Below are positions 1 to 6,031 of a stretch of 7,705 nucleotides of DNA, piece by piece. The position numbers were made by a program, and so were the translations under genes. Under the pieces are notes generated by a model. It ran no database searches. It saw only the letters and a list, made by a program, of their open reading frames with translations, and was not told where the DNA came from. This stretch comes from an uncultured Campylobacter sp. (GTDB lineage Bacteria; Campylobacterota; Campylobacteria; Campylobacterales; Campylobacteraceae): contig NZ_CALKTL010000120.1 of NCBI RefSeq assembly GCF_937997405.1, positions 1-7,705 of the forward strand. Direction: 5' to 3'. Each line of letters opens with the position of its first letter. Positions within the stretch are counted from its first letter, which is position 1.

Positions 1-613
1 TACCTTGCGAGACGGAATTCATCGTATCAAACGCTGAAAAGCGCGTAGGATTGCCGCCCGGATTTCTAGCGGGATCAAGATCATTATTCATATTCGCGCC
101 GTCAAGCATAAAGTTGTTTTGCCAATACTTCGCGCCGTTGATACTGATATTTGCGGGGCTGATCTCGCCGAGCGTCGTGCTCTGGCGGTTTGTGGAGCTG
201 AATTGCACGTTTGGATTGGTACGCAGAAGCTGCACGAAGTCGCCGTTGCCGCTAGGCATCGACTCGATCATCGTCCTGCTTATCTTTTGCGTACCGCCGT
301 AGCTATCGCCGACGCTCGTAAGGCTCGAGTCGATGTTGCCGATGACTACTATTTCGGGAAATTTATAACTATTTGTCGTAGCAGCTGAGCTTCGTGCCTC
401 TGAACTCTCTTTGGTAGCAACGCTTCTGGTTGCGTTATTTTCAGACGAATCCTGCGCGACGCTTAGACCGCAAAGACACGCCGCGAATATTAAGGAGCGT
501 GCAAGCCCCCCCCCGCAGCGATTTTGAGTGGATTTCTCGCCTTTTACGGAAGCGGAATAATTGCGGCCTGCGCCGCTTTCACATGGCTTACAGGCCCAAA
601 AATCGACAATCAT
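1..613 (-). CDS. TonB-dependent receptor, N-terminal part (runs off the left edge)
   Basis: Outer-membrane receptor that takes up a large ligand using energy from TonB. The 204 visible residues stay open to the window edge, so the beta-barrel is missing. Residues 1-36 form an unusually long N-terminal region, followed by a hydrophobic signal core (about 37-50) with likely cleavage after SVA (51-53). A Ser/Ala/Thr-rich linker follows, then a TonB-box-like stretch PEIVVIG (86-92) and a plug domain with typical phrases (FVQLLRTNPNVQF, ISINGAKYWQNNFMLDG). ATG 613 is the only usable start before the signal core and has AGGAG (619-623) five bases upstream. Codons 34-36 are GGG GGG GGG, a nine-G tract. 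One G fewer gives a stop after 40 residues and one more gives a stop after 57, so the present length is the ON state. It lies 329 bases downstream of an M16 protease gene on the same strand. The ligand cannot be told from this part. Confidence 0.88.
   Translation of the reverse strand, partial: MIVDFWACKPCESGAGRNYSASVKGEKSTQNRCGGGLARSLIFAACLCGLSVAQDSSENNATRSVATKESSEARSSAATTNSYKFPEIVVIGNIDSSLTSVGDSYGGTQKISRTMIESMPSGNGDFVQLLRTNPNVQFSSTNRQSTTLGEISPANISINGAKYWQNNFMLDGANMNNDLDPARNPGGNPTRFSAFDTMNSVSQG
506..514 (-). repeat. Nine-G homopolymeric tract inside the receptor gene
   Basis: Nine C on the plus strand, nine G on the coding strand, filling codons 34-36 of the TonB receptor. Long poly-G runs in Campylobacter are known slippage sites that drive phase variation. 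Here the tract sits before the signal-peptide core, and either single-base change truncates the protein early. That this tract actually varies is inferred. Confidence 0.7.
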
Positions 614-942
614 TTTTTCTCCTTTTTTGAAAATAAAAATTAAGACCTTAAAAATTTAGCCAATAATATTTTAAATTTCAATAAAAGTGATAACAATTAT
701 ATAACTTATGCAAACAATAGAAAAAATGTAACAAAATAGCGATATATCAGCGAGGTAATTCTATTCTATAATAAAATTTATCTAAGATATATGTGCGGCA
801 CAGATGGGTTTAATTGAGCTTTATTCTTGAGTTCGTTTTTAAACTGCTAAATTTACGGAGATAAAATTTGCCGTGCAAGCGCCGTTAAATTTAAACGCGC
901 TTAGTAAATTTCTCCGAGTAAAATTTAAAGACGCCGAGCCCG
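614..942. other. Intergenic region between the M16 protease and the TonB receptor
   Basis: No gene is visible in these 329 bases. The half near the receptor is AT-rich and holds the ribosome site (619-623) and the candidate promoter/Fur site (683-701). The half near the protease has AAATTT-rich sequence and two short inverted repeats. AAGCGC (877-882) pairs with GCGCTT (897-902). CGCCGA (932-937) pairs with TCGGCG (951-956) and spans the protease stop codon. Neither is followed by a good U run in the minus direction, so no confident terminator is called. The receptor may have its own promoter as well as readthrough from the protease gene. Confidence 0.6.
683..701 (-). promoter_or_regulatory. 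Candidate Fur-like box overlapping a -10 element of the receptor gene
   Basis: By hand alignment, 13 of 19 positions match the classical Fur box, including a full TGATAA half (688-693) and ATTAT on the other side. On the minus strand a TATAAT hexamer (701-696) lies inside the site, which would put the transcript start near 689 and a leader of about 75 bases. No clear -35 is seen, which is normal for Campylobacter sigma-70 promoters. The region is AT-rich, so a chance match is possible. Confidence 0.35.
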
Positions 943-3684
943 TTAAAATTTCGGCGCATTTATCCTCACGGTTTCATCGGTGTCAAAAATATATGTCTGC
1001 GCCGCCTCCGCGATATCCTTCGGCGAGATGGAATTTATGGTCTTTTCAAAGGTCTTAAAATCGGCGATCTCCTCATTCCAAAGCGCGTATTTTACGAGCG
1101 CGTCGTTCCAAAACTCAGGGCTTTCGCGAGCGGTACGCGCCGTGATGATCTGAGATTTTTTAAAATTTTCAAGATGCCGCGCTACGTCCGATCCGCCGCC
1201 TGCGATTTCTGCAAAAATTTCTCTAATTGCGAATAAAATTTGATCCGTATTTTGCGGCGCGCAGGAAAACGAAATATGAAGGCTCGAGTGCTCGTACGGG
1301 ATGCGGCTTAGGCTCGAAGCGACCGAAAAGCCGTAGGTGCGCCCCTCATCCTCCCTGATACGCTCTCTAAGGGCTTCCTGAAGCACCGAAGCCAGGGCTG
1401 AAATTTTAATTGCATTTTCAAGCGAGTACGGAGCGGATCTGTTTATCGCGGTAAGCGCGACGTCGCTTCTAGGGGAGTTTTGATAGTTGCGCATAAAAAC
1501 GTGCCGTCCGCTTAAGCTGCGAATTCCGTCGTCTTTAAAATCCTCGCGTTCGCCGCGAGCAGGCAAGCTCGCCAGATACTTTTTTATGAGAACTTCAGCG
1601 TCTTTTAACTCAAAATCGCCGCTAAGCACGAAAGTGTAGGATGCGGCATTGCTAAATTTATCATAGACGATCTTTTTTAGCTCCTCCGCGTTAAGCGCTT
1701 TGATCTGCGCGGCGCTTAGAGGGCGCATTCGCGCATTGCCGCCGTAAAAAAACTCGCTAAATTCCCTGCTAAATTTATACCCGGGCAGCTTCTCGTTTCG
1801 CGCAAGCTCGTCGAGCGATTTGATCTTTAAATTTTGCAGCGCTTTCTCGTCTACGCGCGGAGAGCTAAGCTCTAAGTTTATCGCTTCCAGCAGCCATTTT
1901 AGATCCTGCGAGCCGCAGCTTCCATAAAATCCGTGCGAGAATGCGGAGATGTTTTTGCGGTAATTCACCTGCCGTCCGCTTAAAATTTGCGAAATTTCAT
2001 AATTGTTAAACTCGCCCGCGCCGCTTTCGTTTGCAAGCATCGCGGCAAAACTGCCGAGCCCTGGATGCGCCAGATTGGACATTCCGCCTCTGCTTACCGC
2101 GGCGAACGAGATGAAATCCTTGCGCGTCTTAAGCGGCTTTAAGATCACGGTCGCGTTATTTTCAAGCAGGTAGGTATAAAATTTAAATCGCGGATCAAAT
2201 CTCTTGCTTAAAATTTTGCCCTCGGGTAGGTTTTTAGAAACCAGGCTATCCGGCAGCTTTTTATGCGCGGCATGCGTATTTATCGCTCTAGCGTCATCCT
2301 GCAACTTCTTAAATTTGGCCTCATCCAGATTGTATCCGGAGCCGCTAAAAACGCTTGCGTGCACCTCTCTTAGATCTGTCAGGCGCCTAAATTCTAAATT
2401 TAGCCCCTCTAGGCTGATCTCGCGCAGCAATTTTACCTCCAAATCACGCTGTTTTGCGGCGCTAGGCAGAACGGCTCCCGATTTTACGGCATGAAGAATC
2501 TCTCTTGCAAAAAACGCGGAATTTGCGCTTTTTTTGCGCTCAAAGGCGCTGTACCGCGAGCTGATCAAAGCATCCTTCGCAAGGGCGAAATCGCGCGCAT
2601 CAAAGCCGCTATCTCGCAAGCCTTTGATTAGCCCAAGCGCCTGCGAGATCGCGCCGTCAAAATCTCCGCCCAAAACGGCGACGTCGAAGTTATAGATCGT
2701 TTTTTGAAACTGCAAATTCGATCTGGAAAAATTAACTCGCAGCAGCGCGCCTTCACTAGCCTTCGCTCGCTCGTAAATCGTAGAAATAAGGCTTGAGATA
2801 AGCTCGCTTTTTAAAATTTTTCTCGCATTCGCCTCGCTGTTTGGCGGCTCAAATTCCTCCCAAAACGAAATTTTGACGGAATTTAGCGATGTTTCGTTCG
2901 TATCGTAATTATAAATTTTCAAACCCTGCCTAGACGGAATGCCCATATTCTGGCGGGCGTAGGAGTTTGTATTTTTAAGAGGCGAAAAATTTTGCTCTAG
3001 TAGTTTTAAAATTTTATCCCTTTTAAAATCGCCCACGGCTATAAATTTCATAGACCTGGGCTGGTAAATTTTTTGATAAAGCTCCTTGATTCGCTGCGCG
3101 CTTACGGATTTTACGACCGCCATATCGCCGATCGGCGCGCGATCAAAATACGCGCTGCCGCCGTAAAGCTCCTCATCCATCCGCTCGTAAAGCCTCGCGA
3201 TCGGCGTATCGCGGCTACGCGCCTCCTCGATTATGACGCCTCTTTCTTTTACGAGCTCAAGCGGATTAAACTCCACTCCGTCCGCAATCGAAGCAAAAAT
3301 TTTAAAAACATCCTTTAAATTTTCTTCGTTAACTGCGATGCTAAGCGTGTAAATCGTGCTGTCGTAGCCCGTCTGCGCGTTTACGTCGGCGCCAAATTTC
3401 ACGCCTAGGCTCTGCAGTTTTTTGATGAGCTCGTTTTTGCTAAAATCGCGGCTTCCGTTAAAGGACATATGCTCGATGAAGTGTACAAGCCCGCGCTCAT
3501 TAGGACCCTCATCGATCGAGCCCGCATCCACGATCAGGTAAAAAACGGCGGAATTTTTAGGCACGGAATTTTCTAAAATATAGTATTTAAGCCCGTTTGG
3601 CAGCGCCCCTCGTAAGACGGCTCCATCCCACTCAAGCGCAAAAGCTCCCGCGCAAAGCAGTAAAAATAGTAAAATTTTTCGCAT
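943..3684 (-). CDS. Periplasmic M16 (insulinase/PqqL-like) zinc protease
   Basis: Secreted metallopeptidase of 913 residues, the usual size for two-half M16 proteins of the PqqL type. A signal peptide (MRKILLFLLLCAGAFA, 1-16) with cleavage after AFA sends it to the periplasm. The inverted zinc motif HxxEH is H68-F-I-E71-H72, and the third metal ligand is probably E154 in the ERGVIIEE segment (147-154). The second half, from about residue 490, lacks HxxEH (the matching stretch near 540-555 has no H or E pair), as expected for the inactive partner half. It keeps the LRERIREDEGRTYG segment near 772-785, whose Arg and Tyr help hold substrate in this family. AAAGG (3690-3694) lies five bases before ATG. 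All family features are intact, so an active enzyme is likely. The downstream TonB receptor suggests processing of an imported protein or peptide, but general periplasmic proteolysis is also possible. Confidence 0.93.
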   Translation of the reverse strand: MRKILLFLLLCAGAFALEWDGAVLRGALPNGLKYYILENSVPKNSAVFYLIVDAGSIDEGPNERGLVHFIEHMSFNGSRDFSKNELIKKLQSLGVKFGADVNAQTGYDSTIYTLSIAVNEENLKDVFKIFASIADGVEFNPLELVKERGVIIEEARSRDTPIARLYERMDEELYGGSAYFDRAPIGDMAVVKSVSAQRIKELYQKIYQPRSMKFIAVGDFKRDKILKLLEQNFSPLKNTNSYARQNMGIPSRQGLKIYNYDTNETSLNSVKISFWEEFEPPNSEANARKILKSELISSLISTIYERAKASEGALLRVNFSRSNLQFQKTIYNFDVAVLGGDFDGAISQALGLIKGLRDSGFDARDFALAKDALISSRYSAFERKKSANSAFFAREILHAVKSGAVLPSAAKQRDLEVKLLREISLEGLNLEFRRLTDLREVHASVFSGSGYNLDEAKFKKLQDDARAINTHAAHKKLPDSLVSKNLPEGKILSKRFDPRFKFYTYLLENNATVILKPLKTRKDFISFAAVSRGGMSNLAHPGLGSFAAMLANESGAGEFNNYEISQILSGRQVNYRKNISAFSHGFYGSCGSQDLKWLLEAINLELSSPRVDEKALQNLKIKSLDELARNEKLPGYKFSREFSEFFYGGNARMRPLSAAQIKALNAEELKKIVYDKFSNAASYTFVLSGDFELKDAEVLIKKYLASLPARGEREDFKDDGIRSLSGRHVFMRNYQNSPRSDVALTAINRSAPYSLENAIKISALASVLQEALRERIREDEGRTYGFSVASSLSRIPYEHSSLHISFSCAPQNTDQILFAIREIFAEIAGGGSDVARHLENFKKSQIITARTARESPEFWNDALVKYALWNEEIADFKTFEKTINSISPKDIAEAAQTYIFDTDETVRINAPKF

Positions 3685-4014
3685 TTAAGCCTTTCATTTA
3701 TTTCTAGTAAAATTCCGCCTCGCAGATATTTCGGCGAGCTTTTCTCTTTCGGCTTATCAAGCTGCCCGTCTGCGCCATTCTGCGCTATTTTTTAGATTTA
3801 TTCGCTTTGACCCGTCAGCCTGCGATATTTCTTAAATTTGCCAACTTTTAAGCCGCATGCTCGCGCGCCGATCTTTGGTCCGCTTCGCGAGTTTACCGAC
3901 TCTAACTCCATACCACGCGGCTGCTCTCGTTTGGCGCATCACCCAAATTGGCAAATGCATCGATCTTGGTCTGCGCGCTGAGGCGGCGACATAGCTGCCC
4001 GGCGGCACGGACGC

Positions 4015-4080
4015 AAATTTTAAAATTTACTTGCACCCGGGCTAAATTTAAAAAGCGCGAATCGGTAAATTTTAAAATTT
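4015..4080. repeat. Two copies of a 14-base perfect palindrome
   Basis: AAATTTTAAAATTT is its own reverse complement and occurs at 4015-4028 and 4067-4080, with starts 52 bases apart. A related word (TAAATTTA) lies between them at 4043-4050. Similar AAATTT words are common across the left part of the window, so this may be genome style rather than a dedicated site. Confidence 0.6.
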
Positions 4081-4154
4081 TACGCCAAGCGCGGCGGGCT
4101 GCTAAGCTTTGAAATTCTATAGCCAAATTCCGCAACAGAGCCCACGCGCTTTCA

Positions 4155-4201
4155 TAGCGAGACGGACGAACATTTAATTTTACATCGCCCTACTCTCGCT
4201 A
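4155..4201. repeat. Inverted repeat, 8-base arms with a 31-base loop
   Basis: TAGCGAGA (4155-4162) is the exact reverse complement of TCTCGCTA (4194-4201). ACGCGCT occurs as a direct repeat at 4144-4150 and 4201-4207. No U run follows on either strand, so this is not a standard terminator. Function is unknown. Confidence 0.5.
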
Positions 4202-4416
4202 CGCGCTGTTTTAACACGGATCGATCAAACAAGCCACTGACGCACAATCTTGGCTTCTTCGCCGCATAACGTTTTGGTGCTCCGCTTATAAACGCACCGC
4301 CCCAAACTGTCATTTGCTACGAGATAAAATTTTAGCCTAAAGAGCATTAAATGAAAATTAGTATAAATAAAATGTGAAATTTTGAAGTTAAAATGGAATT
4401 TCGGATTAGATTAAAA

Positions 4417-4504
4417 TGGCCGGGAGATAGGGATTCGAACCCCAGGAGGCTTTCACCTCAACGGTTTTCAAGACCGCCGCTTTCGACCGCTCAGCCATCT
4501 CCCG
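4417..4504 (-). tRNA. tRNA-Ser(TGA)
   Basis: Full cloverleaf, 88 bases including an encoded CCA (4417-4419). Acceptor CGGGAGA (4504-4498) pairs with TCTCCCG (4427-4421), with discriminator G at 4420. The anticodon loop CTTGAAA carries TGA (4470-4468), which reads UCA. A long variable arm (GAGG/CCTC) marks it as a class II serine tRNA, and the T loop is TTCGAAT. No promoter is visible in the 6 bases between its 5' end and the upstream hairpin, so it is probably made as part of the longer tRNA transcript. Confidence 0.97.
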
Positions 4505-4510
4505 ATTAAG

Positions 4511-4556
4511 GGCGGGTAGACCCCGCCGAAAGTTCGCGCAGGCCAGGACCTGCGCG
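4511..4556 (-). other. Two tandem GC-rich hairpins between the lipoprotein gene and tRNA-Ser
   Basis: CGCGCAGG (4535-4542) pairs perfectly with CCTGCGCG (4549-4556) around a 6-base loop. GGCGGG (4511-4516) pairs with CCCGCC (4522-4527) around a 5-base loop. They start 6 bases after the lipoprotein stop codon and end 6 bases before tRNA-Ser. Neither is followed by a U run. They may protect the 3' end of the lipoprotein mRNA or act in processing or partial termination; the role is inferred. Confidence 0.5.
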
Positions 4557-4562
4557 TGAAAT

Positions 4563-4718
4563 TTATTCGGTTTTTTCTCCGACCCACTCGGCGCCGTTGT
4601 GAACCTTTTCTTTGGTCCATTGAGCCGCATTGTGTGAGTCCTCTTTTACGCCGTGCCAAGTATTAGAGCACCCGCTAAAAACCATCAATGCCAAAAGAGC
4701 CGCTAGTATGTATCTCAT
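4563..4718 (-). CDS. Small entericidin-like lipoprotein, 51 residues
   Basis: Short secreted lipoprotein. Residues 1-16 are a hydrophobic signal sequence ending in a lipobox (VFSGC, 13-17), so C17 should be lipid-modified after signal peptidase II cleavage. The mature part is only 35 residues. It opens with SNTWHGVKEDSHNAA, close in pattern to the start of mature entericidin A/B proteins (CNTxxGxGxDxxxA), and then has an amphipathic, charged tail. AAGGAG (4724-4729) lies five bases before ATG, and start and stop are both clear. The gene is wedged between tRNA-Cys (20 bases upstream) and tRNA-Ser (58 bases downstream) on the same strand, so its mRNA is probably cut out of a tRNA precursor. In enteric bacteria the family is linked to stationary phase and a toxin/antidote lipoprotein pair. 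No partner is seen here and the function in this organism is unknown. Confidence 0.85.
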   Translation of the reverse strand: MRYILAALLALMVFSGCSNTWHGVKEDSHNAAQWTKEKVHNGAEWVGEKTE

Positions 4719-4738
4719 AATAACTCCTTTTTAGGATC

Positions 4739-4812
4739 TGGAGGCGACACCCGGATTCGAACCGGGGATCAAAGTTTTGCAGACTCGTGCCTTACCACTT
4801 GGCTATGTCGCC
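4739..4812 (-). tRNA. tRNA-Cys(GCA)
   Basis: 74 bases including encoded CCA (4739-4741). Acceptor GGCGACA (4812-4806) pairs with TGTCGCC. The anticodon loop CTGCAAA holds GCA, and the T arm is CCCGG-TTCGAAT-CCGGG. Its first base directly follows the CCA of tRNA-Gly. Confidence 0.97.
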
Positions 4813-4888
4813 TGGAGCGAGAGACGGGGCTCAAACCCGCGACCTATGCCTTGGCAAGGCATCGCTCTATCAACTGAGCTACTCTCGC
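4813..4888 (-). tRNA. tRNA-Gly(GCC)
   Basis: 76 bases including encoded CCA (4813-4815). Acceptor GCGAGAG (4888-4882) pairs with CTCTCGC. The anticodon arm ATGCC-TTGCCAA-GGCAT carries GCC, and the T arm is GCGGG-TTTGAGC-CCCGT. It is the first gene of the tRNA unit and starts about 5 bases after the predicted transcription start. Confidence 0.97.
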
Positions 4889-4899
4889 ATTACTTTAAT

Positions 4900-4928
4900 A
4901 GTATAATATTATTATATTATATTGTCAA
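4900..4928 (-). promoter_or_regulatory. Strong sigma-70 promoter for the tRNA unit
   Basis: On the minus strand a perfect TTGACA (4928-4923) is followed after exactly 17 bases by TATACT (4905-4900). This puts the start near 4893-4894, leaving a leader of about 5 bases before tRNA-Gly, as is typical for stable-RNA genes. The fit ties this AT-rich stretch to the tRNAs and so places the composition seam upstream of it. Confidence 0.75.
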
Positions 4929-4960
4929 TAATTTAAGAGTTGCTGAGGTTTGTTATTTGG

Positions 4961-5902
4961 TTAAAGATTTTTAAACTTATCTTTTAATAATAAGATTATA
5001 CCAACAATTTCAGAACAATTTAATTTTTGAGCTATTATAAGTTCAGGTCTATCATAATCAAACATTGTAGAGAATATTTTAGAATTTTTGTATTTTGTTT
5101 TAATCATATCATAAATAATACTTTCAGATATTTTTACAAAACCACCACCTAAGCAAACTTTATCAGGCTTAAAAAGTTCTATTTGGTTTATTATAGTTGT
5201 AACAATATTATCTGCATATTCACGTAATATATCTTCATAATCTTCAATATTATATTTCTCTAAAATAATTTCAACTTTAAGATTATTGTTTAAATTATAT
5301 TTAGTATTTATTTTTTTGTTTAATTTACTTCTTAATGCTTTTATAGAAATATATTTTTCTATACAATCATCTTTACCACAAGAACATTTTATATTCTTTT
5401 TAATATATGATGTGTGACTAAGATCTACTGGAAGTCCATTTGGCAAGAAAATTTGTTTATTTAGAATAACAGAAAAACCTACTCCTGTGCCAAGACCTAA
5501 GTATATTGCATTATCAGTATTTATAAGTGATCCTTTTTTTAATTGGGCAAAAGATGCTGCAATTGCATCATTTGTACTATATAGTGGAAGATTATATTTT
5601 TTTTCTATTTTAATTAGAATATCAGAATTTCCTCCTAAATTAACTGCACCTATTATTTTATTATTTTTTGTCATACCAGGACATGCAACACCAATACCTA
5701 TTATTTGTTCAAAGATCTCATTAGGTAGAGAATCTATATATTTAGTTATATGTTCATATATACATTTAGGTTTTAAGATTGGATCTAAATTTCCATAAAA
5801 AATACTTTCTTCATTTAGTAATTCATATTTAGTGTTTACAAGTGCGATTTTTGTATGGCTTCCACCAATATCAACACCAATATATTTAATATTATTTTTC
5901 AT
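4961..5902 (-). CDS. ROK-family sugar kinase
   Basis: Probable ATP-dependent hexose (or amino-sugar) kinase, 313 residues, the usual family size. It has no N-terminal helix-turn-helix, so it is the kinase type rather than a ROK repressor. Visible parts are phosphate loop 1 DIGGSHTK (11-18), the catalytic Asp in TNDAIAA (D112), phosphate loop 2 GLGTGVG (136-142), the zinc cluster H163, C173, C175, C180 within CSCGKDDCIEKYIS, and the adenosine-side GGG (252-254). Oddity: the ExGH motif that contacts sugar reads DLSH (160-163), with Asp for Glu and Ser for Gly, so the substrate may differ from glucose. AAGGA (5911-5915) is eight bases before ATG. Base use is far more AT-rich than in the genes to its left. 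The gene is divergent from the permease, and no transporter or sugar enzyme is nearby to name the substrate. Confidence 0.9.
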   Translation of the reverse strand: MKNNIKYIGVDIGGSHTKIALVNTKYELLNEESIFYGNLDPILKPKCIYEHITKYIDSLPNEIFEQIIGIGVACPGMTKNNKIIGAVNLGGNSDILIKIEKKYNLPLYSTNDAIAASFAQLKKGSLINTDNAIYLGLGTGVGFSVILNKQIFLPNGLPVDLSHTSYIKKNIKCSCGKDDCIEKYISIKALRSKLNKKINTKYNLNNNLKVEIILEKYNIEDYEDILREYADNIVTTIINQIELFKPDKVCLGGGFVKISESIIYDMIKTKYKNSKIFSTMFDYDRPELIIAQKLNCSEIVGIILLLKDKFKNL

Positions 5903-5940
5903 AAATTAATTCCTTATTATATATTTTGTTTGTTTATTTT

Positions 5941-5969
5941 ATTATATGTATTGTATGTTATAATTGCAA
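5941..5969 (-). promoter_or_regulatory. Promoter for the ROK kinase gene
   Basis: On the minus strand TTGCAA (5969-5964) and a perfect TATAAT (5946-5941) are 17 bases apart. The predicted start near 5934 gives a leader of about 30 bases. The -35 lies in the palindrome ATTGCAAT (5963-5970). The AT-rich setting makes chance hexamers likely, but the spacing is ideal. Confidence 0.55.
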
Positions 5970-5993
5970 TATTATATTTAGATTATATTATAT

Positions 5994-6006
5994 GCAAATA
6001 ATTTGC
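5994..6006. promoter_or_regulatory. Palindrome GCAAATAATTTGC between two divergent promoters, possible operator
   Basis: A perfect 6+1+6 palindrome lying between the two predicted promoters and overlapping the permease -35 (6003-6008). The position suits a regulator site controlling one or both genes. No regulator gene is present in the window, so the role is inferred. Confidence 0.35.
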
Positions 6007-6031
6007 GATATTGTATTTTTAGATTTATAGT
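6003..6031 (+). promoter_or_regulatory. Promoter for the permease gene
   Basis: TTGCGA (6003-6008), a 17-base spacer, then TATAGT (6026-6031). The start would be near 6038, about 33 bases before the ATG at 6071. Confidence 0.5.

Larger units (their letters stand above)
3685..4416. other. Gene-poor 732-base spacer between tRNA-Ser and the M16 gene
   Basis: I find no convincing protein gene here. The longest open frame (minus, 4135 to 3902, 77 residues) is rich in Arg, Ala and Leu, has no recognisable motif and spans palindromic AAATTT sequence. The stretch holds two copies of a 14-base palindrome (4015-4028, 4067-4080), an 8-base inverted repeat with a 31-base loop (4155-4162/4194-4201) and a 6-base one (3860-3865/3886-3891). 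The base composition fits the left part of the window. It could be a decayed gene or hold a small RNA, but nothing seen supports either. Confidence 0.55.

Noticed and set aside
2204..2494. 96-residue plus-strand frame inside the M16 gene
   Set aside because: It is the shadow of a well-supported protease gene on the other strand.
3902..4135. 77-residue open frame on the minus strand
   Set aside because: No recognisable motif, no clear ribosome site, Arg/Ala/Leu-rich composition typical of chance frames, and it crosses palindromic AAATTT sequence.
4406..4659. Two overlapping minus-strand open frames of 63-74 residues
   Set aside because: They read through tRNA-Ser and the real lipoprotein gene in wrong frames.
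4813..4965. Genomic island inserted at tRNA-Gly
   Set aside because: The foreign-looking DNA lies on the 5' side of the tRNA, with no integrase and no repeated tRNA end in the window.
4777..4974. 65-residue plus-strand frame near the tRNAs
   Set aside because: It is antisense to tRNA-Cys and tRNA-Gly and to the tRNA promoter.
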